Below, one piece after another: positions 20,056 through 36,602 of a stretch of DNA of 64,000 bases. Position 1 is the stretch's first letter; every line of letters begins with the position of its first letter. The DNA comes from Strongylocentrotus purpuratus (lineage: Eukaryota; Echinodermata; Echinoidea; Camarodonta; Strongylocentrotidae): assembly GCF_000002235.5 (NCBI RefSeq), contig NW_022145607.1, forward strand, positions 41,286,817-41,350,816, read 5' to 3'. The position numbers and the translations under genes are program-made. Under the pieces are notes generated by a model. The model had not been told where the DNA came from. It saw nothing but the letters and a program-made list of their open reading frames with translations, and ran no database searches.

Positions 20056-22072
20056 TGGGCATTCGATATTATTATAATGGTGCAGGCGCCATAGCTCATG
20101 TCATTAAGAAGATGCTGATGTGAAAGGCCTTGCATGACTCATCCGGCTGACATTATTAATGCATCTATGCAAATACTCTAGCCGATTCGCTTTATACAAA
20201 AGATAGATGCTTGAGATAGGGGTGGTGCGTACAGTAGTTTAGAGACACAGACCCTTGTCAGTCGTTGTGCGTAACAGTGTCTGTATTCTGAGACTAGGCT
20301 GGTGACATACTGCATAGGCTCTGTACTTTATCTTATTTGACACAGCCAGCATCTGACGGAGCTAGGCTTTTTTTTGGGGGGGGGGGAGGAGAGAATTACA
20401 TTGATATTCCAAGATAATCGTAAAAGAAGATGACTATGGAAATGACTACACTGTGCGTTGATTAATCAGTCTACAGACGAGATATTTATTTAAACTCGAC
20501 CGGATATTGCAGATAGAAGCGAGACCATCAAATAAGTCCCTATTTGAGTCCTGCATTATTCATTCTCTACCAACGGACATGCCATTTCTCTGCTATGGAA
20601 TTATGTTAATACAAGTAATTCCTCTTGAGGAAATATAATGATACCATTGGGGCGTACCATAATTTATTTGTGTCGAAATAATTAGCAATCAAAATGTCCT
20701 ATCCATCATGATAGGCCTCCATACTTGGAAAGCTCCCTTGATTGTAAGAGCAATATCATCTTATGGTGGCGATGTGAGAGGATGCCTTGGAAAGAAGGTT
20801 ATAAGAATCCGCATGCTGCCTTGTCATCATCGGACTCGATGAGTCATGATGAGTATGACCGCCTGGGTGATGTGGGGATGGATGCTTAGATGAGCCGGTT
20901 GACGAGAGGGAGCGCGAGAAAGAAACATATCACAAATTTTCTTGTCTGCCAATATTGAATGATATAATTTTGTTATTTTTGCGTTATTTAAAAATATATA
21001 AATTATCATTTATTTTACTTCATATACTCTTCAATTGTAGCTGTAGAGATGTGAAAAGGGCTAATAAGGATAAAGTATTGTCAATATGAAATAATGACGT
21101 CATCGCCTAATTCCACATCCAAGCACTGCGTGAGTGACTTGTAGTGTGTGACGTGTAGAATGTGACGTGCAGAGTGTGACTAATATGTGATTGTACGGTG
21201 CTTGGGAGCAAGACTAGGCAATGGCTAAGGTACAAAGTGCAATTGTGTATATTTACTACTTAAATTTGGTCCAATGCCAGTTCGTCTTATCACGTTTGTG
21301 CTATGAAAGGCCTAGTGCAGTGATTTGATTGAAGAAGGAGGGGCACCTTTCTAGTTATGGATCTCTCGCGTAGGTCCATGGTCTGGTCTTCTGTACTATC
21401 AGACTTGTCCAATGTAATTAGTGTATTCCCAGTCAAAGGGACCTTTAATCTTGACAAATTGACAAAGTAAAACCAATCTGGCTTCTTTTTTTTTAATGAA
21501 AAGAAGAGTAGTCTAACGGTGTTTGGCGAAAAGCAAAGGGAAACTGGTATTAGACTAAGTGGCAATTCACTGTAATTTTGTCAACTCGATCTGGTGATTG
21601 GATTGACGAGGGAGGGGAGGGGTGACCTTTCTGACAGGTAGAAGAAAGGCCAGACAACAAGGCCAAAGGGCATTGAGTGGGGGGAAATGATCAGAAAAGT
21701 TTGTGTACGTTCCCTCTCCTCTTTCCCTCTAAAATACTGTCTTTCACGTTTGTCCTCTGTGAGGGCGCTGGGGATCGGGAGAGGGGGGGGGGGGGGGTCG
21801 ATCGGACAAATAGCTAGTGGGGATCAGAGGAGGGCAGAGGATAATCCTGCACACGTCACTGTCGAAGTGGATTGGGGATTGATGATACAATACTCTTATC
21901 ATGGACCTACATGTACTACAATTGATTGCAAATTATAATCTCTCCCCAATTCCCCCCCCCCCCCCCTCCCCGTCTCATAGGCCTCGCCTCGACTGCAAAT
22001 GGTTTGTGCCTGCAAACTACTCTCTCGCTCTCTCTCCTTCTCTGTGTGTCTGTCTGTATGTCTGTTTGTCTG

Positions 22073-22111
<39 letters not shown>

Positions 22112-22119
22112 GGTTTTAT
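20056..22119. other. Spacer between genes 2 and 3, no gene seen
   Basis: Mostly unique sequence. A segment at 21558-21725 recurs at about 26688-26858 in gene 3 intron 2. There are poly-G and poly-C runs near 21782 and 21952, then CT-rich tracts at about 22020-22110. Confidence 0.45.
21558..21725 (+). repeat. Dispersed repeat shared with gene 3 intron 2
   Basis: About 165 bp with AAGTGGCAATTCACTGTAAT, GGTGATTGGATTGACG and AGACAACAAGGCCAA matches 26688-26858 in the same orientation. Ends are not clear, so it may be an unclassified element or a small duplication. Confidence 0.6.
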
Positions 22120-22690
22120 TTATTTATTTATTTATTTATTTCTAATCTTTTGACAGGGTAGCCCATTCACCAACCAACAAGTAGTGGTCTTCCATGGGGC
22201 CCTGAATGAACATGAACATTTACATCGGTTATAACGTTTATACAAAACAGTTAAAAAATATAATACTCATTTGCAAAATAATCGTATATCATTAACCTAT
22301 AGTAAACAGTAATGTCAATAGGAAAATATTGATTAAGTCGCAATTATGAATAAATCATGTTAATATTACAGAACATGCACGCAGTGTATGTTCGGCTGAG
22401 TCATTCACAAATTACAAATTACAACTTTGTTTAAACAATCTCTTAAATGAATTGACAGAGGAAGCCGTTCTCAACGAATTATCTAGCTTATTCCATTCAA
22501 ATATGGAAGAAACATTAGGGCTACGCTTATAACAATCAGGGTGAAATCTAGGCACACGTAAACATCCACTGTCTATTTGCCTTGTATGATCCTCATGTAC
22601 ATCATTAGGATTGATTAAGCCTACCTGAAGGTATTATAAGGTGCAAGGTTATGAACGCATTTATATATCATCATAACGCGACTTAACTCA
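22120..22690 (-). pseudogene. 5'-truncated LINE fragment (reverse transcriptase C-terminus)
   Basis: Minus-strand translation gives HNLAPY, then HEDHTRQIDSGCLRVPRF, then SIFEWNKLDNSLRTASSVN and SFKRLFKQSC. This is the pattern at the C-terminus of non-LTR retrotransposon reverse transcriptases (L-PR, WN-L--SLR, FK--). The frame shifts once. On the minus strand it ends with an (AAAT)n tail at 22118-22142, as LINEs often do. It is not intact. Confidence 0.7.
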
Positions 22691-22768
22691 AACCGCTTGT
22701 CAAATCAGCCGACGGTGTGTCATAATATGTCTTGTTCAATATTGTTCTTGCGGTCCTCTTTTGGTTCT

Positions 22769-22808
<40 letters not shown>

Positions 22809-23117
22809 TTCTCTCTTTCTGTCTGTCTTTCTCTCTCTCTCTCTCTCTTGTTCCGTCCCCAGAGGTTGGCCTAGTACAAGTAGGTCCATGGTACAAATAT
22901 GCAAGAACTATTTGTATATGAGGGCCATTGTGATGGGGTCATATAGGGTCAAGTCCTCCTACCACGATCTGAAATCCGTGTATTAAGAGTTGTGGGTGAA
23001 AATACAGCATTGGTGATACATGCAGGGTACCCTAGCCAGCCCATCGAACGGTAGCATCCCGAGTTCATTGCGAGGGTCGTTCATGCCAGTCGGTATAGTT
23101 CAATCAAGGGGTTATAA
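22691..23117. other. Spacer with (CT)n microsatellite
   Basis: CT-rich tract at about 22770-22850. The remainder is unique, with no supported gene. Confidence 0.45.
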
Positions 23118-23681
23118 CACTATGAATATGACTGACAAAGGAAGCGGACAAAATATACAGTTCCTCAGGTAGACAAAGGAACATCCCTTCACTGCTATTA
23201 GGCCAAATAAAAAAAAACATGTTTAGCGTCCTGTTTTTTCGAAAAATAGGAAGGAGGAGGCCCTTTTTATTTTTTATTTTTTCTTTCAAAATGATCGCTC
23301 AAAATGGCCGCTCGGTACATTTTCCCTGACAGTCGAGGCTATTTTTTTTCAAGATGGCCGTCGACAATTTTTTTTTTTTTTTTTTAATCAGAAACAGAGC
23401 CATTTTAGCAGTGTTTTTCATGTTTTTTTTCTTTAAAAAAAAAAAAATTCAAAAAAATTTCAAAAAAAAGAAAAAAAAAGAATAGGAGGCGGCCCCCAAA
23501 AAGGAAGCGGGCGGGGACACTAAACATGTATATTATTTTTAATGGCCTTATGTAAAAAGGTGAATATGCATGTGACACCTGTTCTACACATTTTTACATA
23601 ATAGCAGTGAAGGGATGTTCCTTTATCTACCTGAGGAACTGTATATTTTGTCCGCTTTCTTTGTCAGTCATATTCATAGTG
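23118..23681. mobile_element. CACTA-type foldback element
   Basis: It begins CACTATGAATATGACTGAC and ends with the complement, GTCAGTCATATTCATAGTG. Terminal repeats are about 88 bp, and the borders carry the 3-bp duplication TAA. CACTA/G ends plus a 3-bp duplication are the mark of CACTA (EnSpm) transposons (known). The interior is T/A-rich with GATGGCCG motifs; there is no transposase. Confidence 0.75.
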
Positions 23682-25091
23682 TAAATTGAAAACTCCTTGG
23701 TATGGTATGATACACTCACTAGGGATATGTTGAGGCCACCCGCCCATGGAAGGAAGGTCATAATATTTAGCAAATTTTAATATGCTGGCAAAATAAAATC
23801 CGACTGCCATCTTTGGATTTTAATCAATGATGATATGAAATAATTAAAAAATCAGTATGATGTCGATTCAGTTTAACAGTATTTGTTTGACCAAAAGAAA
23901 GGTGAAACGTTTTTTATATAATATTACTCATCGTTAAATCCTATTTTGAATCGCAAAGGAATGAAAAATTATTTCAAATAAAAAATAATATTATACATGG
24001 GGAGAATTAGGCCTACTCTTCTCTGGTCTACTATATTTTAACAATGGACCTGCATATCTATGGCTTGTCTCGTGAAGGGAAATCAAAAGAAAGCGTCCGA
24101 GTATGGTTTGACAAAACGTGATATTGATTGACTGGAGTTGTACCGTAATTATATCCCATTATATCCATAATAATTTTTTTAAATGGGAAAACCTGAGTAT
24201 TAGACAAACAATTGGAACCCAGAGCCAGTCGTCCACCGGTTAAGAGGGGGGGGGGGGGGGGGGGGGGGGGGGATAAGGGAGAGGTCGGGTAGGGTAGGGT
24301 TAACAAAAAGAGAAAACTTTTCTCTCAGGACAACAGTATAAAAAGAAGTATAAGTTGCTACATTGTTAAAACAAATTTTTTGGATTATACAACTGCATAT
24401 GTTTTCTTTGAAAATATGAATTTTTGTTTCAAATATGATGTATAGGAACTAACTATGTAAGTTTCTTTTGAAGCCGTTTGTAAGACAAAAATTTATACTG
24501 ATTTATAATGTCATCACATTTGCAGTGTGAGTTACATATGATGATTGTAATTTGTACTATGATTACAATTTGTTTCAAGAGAGAAAAGAATAAAAACTGA
24601 CCATAAAAAAAAAAAATAATAATAATTCAATCTCTGAATCTGGCTAGTCTGTGATCGATTCAAGATAGCCTGTGTCGTCGCACTTGCGAAGGACGCTCCT
24701 ATGCATTCATTCGTGGAAGGTTGACTTTGATTTGCAACTTGCTGTAGAGTAAAATGAATATGATGACAATGATGATGATGAAGATGGTGGTGGTGAAGAT
24801 GGTGGTAAATGATGGTGGTAGTTGTGGTTGTGATGGTGGTGAATATGATGATAAATATGATGGCAATGATGATAGTGGTGAGTTCGAGATTAATTTTGGT
24901 GATGTACATGATGACACTGACGTCGACAATGCGATGAGGATAATGAGGATGTAATGATAATGATGAATATGGTGATGATGACGATGATGACGATGATGGC
25001 GGTGGTAGTGAAAATGATGATGGTGAGGTTGGTGGTAGTGATGATGATGATGATTGGGGTTACGATGATCATGATGAAGAATTGAAGATAG

Positions 25092-25125
<34 letters not shown>

Positions 25126-25780
25126 GGTGGTGGTGGTGGTGGTGGTGATCGATGGTGTAGGTTATAGGTGATACGTCTGCTAACGGGACGTAATTAATGA
25201 TAAGCCAAATGGACTAAGTTCTCGTTAGATCAGGGATATTTAAACTCACATATCCCTGGTTAGATCATATCCTATTTTGATAAATAGCGGTAGGCCAGAT
25301 TTATAATGTTCATAATTGTCTATTCAGTATACATTGCGCCATTCTAAGGTGTTATCTAGGTTAAATCAGTGTTGAAATACAGGTCAATGGAGGAATACAG
25401 CCTCTCGACAAACGTTACAAAAAAAAAACACCCGCCATAATTCGAAACCGCTCTGGAGAAATGCAAACAGACATTGAACTGGGAGGTTAAATGGTAGTCT
25501 GTCATTGCGGACTCCTTGTCGCATTGCCGTGAGAATTTTTTTTTTTTGTTACGCTCAATCAACAATCGGTCCCGTTTTTCATTTTGTTGTTTCTTTTAGT
25601 AGACAACTGCCATAATATGAGGTGAATAATGTTTCCCGTATATGAGTTCATGTTGCCCAATAGTTCTTTGATAACATGAACATGTGGAGCAGGGGAGGGG
25701 CTGCAAGAAGCTTCTTAACTACAACAAGTTTTATTCTGCCTGCATTTTAAGGCTAGCTCAGAAGATGGCGGGTCAGAGGT
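23682..25780. other. Spacer upstream of gene 3 with poly-G and GATG-type repeats
   Basis: A run of about 26 G at 24246-24271 is followed by GGTCGGGTAGGGTAGGG. A (GATGGTG/ATG)n region spans about 24750-25146 and ends in (GGT)n. Long frames here are simple-sequence artefacts. Confidence 0.6.
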
Positions 25781-25815
25781 CTTGAATCTCGAGCCGTTTG
25801 TAGAAAATGGCGGGG

Positions 25816-25899
25816 TCGTCCTTGGCAACGAATATAGCGACGAACGCTACTTTAATGTTTGGGCCAATCAGAACGCGGTGATGAGAAGGAGTTTATATA
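25816..25899 (+). promoter_or_regulatory. Gene 3 core promoter: half X-box, CCAAT, TATA
   Basis: TCCTTGGCAAC at 25819-25829 is a good right half of an X-box, but the left half is poor. CCAAT is at 25864-25868 and TTTATATA at 25892-25899, about 140 bp before the ATG-only exon at 26038. Confidence 0.5.
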
Positions 25900-26037
25900 C
25901 TCGGATGAGATCCTGGTTACGGCAGTTTGTTTCTCTACACCAAACCATCAAATTGACACGAGAAGTACTGACTACTTTGCTTTGAATCCATCCTTTAATT
26001 TCATCTTCAAGTATTCAACTTCACCAAATCTACAATC

Positions 26038-28526
<2,489 letters not shown>

Positions 28527-28966
28527 ACATTCCATCAATTAGCCGCGCATGGCTGACATTCAGACCAAATATAGTTTATAACCCGAACAAATTGGCGTAA
28601 AATTTCACAATGCTCCAATCTCAATTTTATTTTTCTCACAAAATAAAAGACAATGGATGCCTAGTTCTAGTGTCTATGTTTTGTAAACATCTTTTATATA
28701 TATATCTTCATGTACATTTTTTTTAATGTAAACATTATCTACATCCAACAGTGCGGCCTTAAAAATATAGTAAATTATTTCGTATTTCAATGATATATTG
28801 CCTGTTTGTTGCAATTTTATCACCAGAGAATGTCTGCTAATTTAATAGTTTCAGATTGTTTGACAGAAAATACAGCGTGCAAATATGTGACAACTTGATG
28901 ATTCCGGGTGTAAAATGAGAACCTGACAGTTCACTACACTGCAAGATAATAGAGTACCGAAGCTAT
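28527..28966. other. 3' flank of gene 3
   Basis: Related to the 3' flanks of genes 4 and 6 (ATTCC-TCAATT after the stop, AATAAA context, GACAACTTGATGATTC near 28888) but without the tubulin fragment. Confidence 0.55.
28642..28647 (+). terminator. Polyadenylation signal, gene 3
   Basis: AATAAA about 116 bp after the stop. The surrounding sequence aligns with the signal of gene 6 and with the altered AATGAA near 36679 after gene 4. Confidence 0.6.
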
Positions 28967-29325
28967 GATGTCATTACAATCTTTTTTTAGAATTTGTCAA
29001 TTTTGTTTTCATTTTCCGAAAGAGCATCAAAAATAATATCCAAATGTCGAAAACCGATTGAATATGTTAAGTATTGGCTGAGATATGACCATCTGAATGA
29101 ATATATTTCCTATAGTCAGTGTTATATGCTCTGGCTCGTATTTGGTTAGGAGCCAGAGCATATAACACTGAGTTCCCATAGGACATTCATTCAGATGGTT
29201 ATATCTCAGCCAATACTCAATATTCGATTGGTTTTCGACATTTGGATATTATTTTGGATGCTCTTTCTGAAAATGAAGAAAATATTGAGAAATTCTAAAA
29301 ATTGTTTTTTTTTGTTGTTATGACG
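28967..29325. mobile_element. Foldback element after gene 3
   Basis: Inverted arms of about 140 bp meet near 29140 (TATATGCTCTGGCTC / GAGCCAGAGCATATA) and extend out past GATGCTCTTTC to TTAGAATTTGTCAATT. Not seen at the matching place after genes 4 and 6. Ends and target duplication are not resolved. Confidence 0.6.
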
Positions 29326-29399
29326 TCACACTCACACTTCACCACTCTATGAAGTTTACATGGAACCAGTTTTTGATTAATGAAATCAACAATGAAGAG

Positions 29400-30160
29400 T
29401 TATTGTAATAGTGGGGGTTGCGGAGTGGTGTTTGTGATGAGTTTAAATGCTGGTGATGCTTGGTTTTTTATGGTATTAAATAAGATGATTAGTGGGAGGA
29501 TGAGAAATGTGGGGATAATGATGTTGACGATTAAAATGATGGTATGGTAGTAATCTATTCCCTTGCCGTCATGTCTTTGGCGGCAAAAAGAGTGAAAAGG
29601 AAAATCCGTACGAATGTCGTTTGATGTACAATGTTAGATGTAATCCTCATGAAGTTATCAGACCTGAATCACAGTGACTATTATAAAAGATACATTAATA
29701 ATTATGAATGTATGGTGGCTATGACGTCATGATGATGATGATAATGATGATGATGATGCCCGGTGATGATGATGATGATGATGATGATGATGTAGATGAT
29801 GATGATGGTGATGGTGGTGATGATGATGATGATGATGTAGATGATGATGATGGTGATGATGATGATGATGATGATAATGTTGATGATGATGTTGTAGATG
29901 ATGATGTTGATAATGTTGTAGATGATGATGATGATGATGATAATGTTGTAGATGATGATGATGATGATGTTGATGATGATGTTGTAGATGATGATGATAA
30001 CGATAATAATGATAATAACGATTGCTGATGATGGGGAAGAATAATAATGTTTACTGGTGATGATGATTCTGTATGTATAATGTTTGCTAGGTATAAACAT
30101 TAAAAGATTATGATGGCCCTGTAATCATTTGTTGATGATGGTAACTGGCTAAGAAGAGTG
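29400..30160. repeat. Spacer unit after gene 3 (oldest copy) with (GATG)n
   Basis: GGCAAAAAGAGTGAAAAGGA, then GATGTAATCCTCATGAAGTT and GATTATGATGGCCCTGTAAT, align with 36930-37620 and 50820-52320. A long (GAT)n region fills 29725-30030. Confidence 0.7.
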
Positions 30161-30297
30161 TTACCAATATCTCTATTATTTTAAATACACTTAGCACACA
30201 CGCACACTCACAAAGTGGATACTCGTTGTATCTATAATTAAGATTTTCAATATAAACTCATGTTTCATTCCTCAAAATAGACATTAATTCATCCTCT

Positions 30298-30696
30298 TTA
30301 AAGAGAAGGTTGAGTTCTGGGGTGAGGTGAAAAATATTTTTTGTGCGTTTTCATTATTATGCAAGTGTGGAAGAACATCAGAGGCAAAAATGTTCCCTGA
30401 TAAGCGTGGCTCATCAAATGCCTTCATATTCTAAATATCATGACAATTAATAGCTTAAAAATGAGACCCGATTTGTATGCCACATGTTTGTGTAGTCCCA
30501 TATGCATCTTTCTGTGTACAGTGCTTATTACTTTACCAAGACTGCCACTGGGCGAAAATTCTCATCATTTTGATGACTCCAGAACCTTGCAGTACACACC
30601 AATACTTACATGCTAGATGATCAATCTTTTCTGATCGATTCCACACAGTTTCTTTTACAATGCAATCGCATGACCAAAACTCAACTTTATCTTTAA
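30298..30696. mobile_element. TTAA-flanked MITE, copy 3
   Basis: The borders TTAAAGAGAAGGTTGAGTTC and AACTCAACTTTATCTTTAA are inverted. The interior has GTAGTCCCATATGCATC and CCAGAACCTTGCAGTACAC. 399 bp. Confidence 0.8.
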
Positions 30697-32116
30697 GATG
30701 ATACGCAATTGGAATCGTACAATACATGATTGAGTATACCTGAGTCTTTGAAAGAAAATTGCAAACTGTGGCATTTGGCCATTCAACAGTTAATGGGCAT
30801 TCCCATCTGTGACAGTCGAGTCAAGATCAACGAATGAAAAGAAGAAATGCACTCACTAAAGACAGGAAAGGAAGGCATCTTGACCATGCATGCTTGGTAA
30901 ACACCATGCAGTTCTGAGAACACAGTTGACATCCAGAGCTTTATCCTCCTCATTAGGTTCTCATTCCTTGTTTTCATTGTTGAACAAGAATTTCTTACAA
31001 ATACAAATGTCATTAACATTTTTTCCAATTCAATTCAATTCATTTATTTTTCCTCTTTCAATTGATCATTTTTACAATGATGGTACTTTTTAACATATAT
31101 TTACATATTCATAAGATCAATTTGCACAATACAATACATTAACAAAATAAACATGAAATTGAAAGGGAAGGATGGCCGACTAAAAAGCAGAGCTTGTAGG
31201 GTGTAAGCCCCCCTGTATAAGTTATTATTATGAATTATTATTTATGAGAAGAAAACCAATGACTGATTCAGTAATACAAAAATCATTTTTAAAGGCCCAC
31301 TGCACTACTTGTAGCTACTTGTGCCCTCTATATAACAAACCATGCCTAATCGGTGACCATTGGTCCCCCATGATCCTCTTTTTCTTATGTTAACTGAGAG
31401 CTGAGTTGATGAGATAACCACATGTCCAGTGACCTTGCAGGGCAGTCTTATCCCTCCTGTAAACTATGGCAGATACGCTTTAAATGCAAAACAATGATAA
31501 ATACATACATGTATATAAAAAGAAACAATCAAAGTTACACAAACATCGAAGTTGAATAAAGTCACACTACAAATTATATTTGATTGGGGAATGCAACAGC
31601 CTAGTCACTATTCATTTGAATAGTTACTTGCTCCTTTTTGCATTTTTAAACGGTTAAAATGAATGCATGCCTACCAATCGGGGACCAATATAGCGTGAAA
31701 GTTGAAAAAAGAGAAGATTTTAATTGATGTTGGTGAAATAATATTTTTCCTTTAATTTCATGTATATTTTACATATATTTCTATCGACAATTTAAATTAG
31801 ATCTTTGAACAACAAAGCGTGTTCACTTTTCTCTCTTTTTGCTGAGTATACATACATGTATGACACATATTATATGCATATGTATATATTATATATAATA
31901 TGTAGGTATATGGTGAAAAAAAGGTCCACGTATTGAAAGATATATATGCGGTTTATTCGTCTTCTTCAAATCTAGCTCAGGTTTGAAACACTTTTTTTTT
32001 AGATGGACCAGGGAAATGAGAGTTTAAACTCTCATCTCCCTGGGTGGATCATAAACCTTGTGAATTTCCCTGCCTACAGAAATCTACAAAAGACACCTGC
32101 CTATGCCGGACTTGAG
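30697..32116. other. Spacer upstream of gene 4
   Basis: 30880-31000 is a diverged relative of 37800-37870 and 52790-52860. 31030-31250 looks like a LINE 3' end on the minus strand (AT-rich tail, then AAAAAGCAGAGCTTGTAGGG). From about 31795 the sequence is paralogous to the upstream regions of genes 5 and 7. No gene. Confidence 0.45.
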
Positions 32117-32545
32117 ATAATAGGCGCGTTTTCTCGAGATTGCCAAATATCTCGAGATTGCCAAATAGCCCGCTATTTGGGAAATAATCCCGAAGTAACA
32201 AATCGCGTATTCACTATCTCGAGATTCGACCTCGAAACTCGAAACTCGACCTTGAGAAATTAGCTCGAGATATTTTGCTCAGCGTTAGCGTGTATTGCGA
32301 ATCTTCGGTCTAGTGAAGACGCACGGGCCAAATAGCTGGATATTTTGCCAATAAAAAGGATATTTTGCAAACTATCCCAAGATATCTTGGGATATTATCC
32401 CGACCAACTATCCAGCTAATTTGCTACTTCGGTCTAATGAAGACGCAAATTAGCTGGATAGTTTGCGATCGGGATAGTTCAAATAGCTGGATATTTGGCA
32501 ATCTCGAGATAGTGATGCGGGCCTATTTGTGTGTTTTTCGAAAAT
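32117..32545. mobile_element. Palindrome-rich insertion upstream of gene 4 only
   Basis: Filled with TCTCGAGAT, CAAATAGCTGGATATTTTGC and AAGATATCTTGGGATA in both orientations. The matching positions upstream of genes 5 and 7 go straight from CTTGAGCTAA to TCCTCGAAAT, so this is an insertion in the gene 4 copy. Class unknown. Confidence 0.55.
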
Positions 32546-32946
32546 GACGTATACACTATAATATGGCGAAAACCAACCAATAATCGTCGTTTCTTTTGTC
32601 TGATCGCTAGGCGCGGCTCGTATCTGTAGTTTAAATGTGCACACGTTTGCTGCATATAAAATAATCTTAGGGTGCAGTGTGGAAATTAGTAATGTATGGA
32701 CAAAGGCAATTGCACATCGCGATATTTCATGTAAAATAAGTATATATCCCAAAGACTACTGTACATGTCAAAGGTGTCTTTATCATATGAACTCTAATTT
32801 ATGAAACTGAACTCATGCATAAAATTTAAAAAAGTCCAAAAAGAGTCTGTTTTAAGCTCCTGACAGACTAGATAAACAAACGCTGCGTGCCGCGCCAGTT
32901 CCAACCAGAAACTTAGGGGCACAGAACTGGAAAAATACGTACGGGG

Positions 32947-32954
32947 TATATAAA
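32947..32954 (+). promoter_or_regulatory. Gene 4 TATA box
   Basis: TATATAAA lies about 118 bp upstream of the ATG. The following leader (CTTCATTCAT, then GAGCAAGCT) is shared with genes 5 and 7, which places transcription start shortly after it. No clear X-box is seen. Confidence 0.6.
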
Positions 32955-33071
32955 CCACACCAAGCGTTTGGCGCTTCATTCATTGGTTGCTGACGACACA
33001 TCACCGTTGTGAGCAAGCTTGAAAAACCCGTCTTTACACTTCAAAGAAACAAGAAAGCCTTATAGTTCAAC

Positions 33072-36416
<3,345 letters not shown>

Positions 36417-36446
36417 ACATTCCGTCAATTCGCACAAACGTGGTAG

Positions 36447-36602
36447 ATTCATCGCTCAAGTTGTCTCCCCATCAACCTGACTAAGTTTTAGACCAACTTG
36501 GTGCCCTACCCACGTATCCTTTTCCCTCTGGCCGCCTTTGCCCCAGTCATCTCTGCTGAGAAGGCCTACCACGAGCAGTTGACCGTTGCCGAGATCACCA
36601 AA
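36447..36602 (+). pseudogene. Broken alpha-tubulin coding fragment after gene 4
   Basis: About 155 bp matching alpha-tubulin codons from about I231 to N293, with codons of about residues 239-250 missing and an in-frame stop where TTCCAG (F255-Q256) should be. It starts some 30 bp after the stop of gene 4, in the same orientation. A sister copy follows gene 6; none follows gene 3. It is probably the remnant of an unequal exchange or a partial duplication. Confidence 0.85.

Noticed and set aside
24283..24302. Telomere-like repeat GGGTAGGGTAGGG, also near 45305
   Set aside because: Only two or three units, next to poly-G; not TTAGGG arrays.
29702..30100. I-rich and D-rich frames over (GATG)n, also at 24532-25072 and 37263-37817
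   Set aside because: Simple-repeat translations with no start or splice support.
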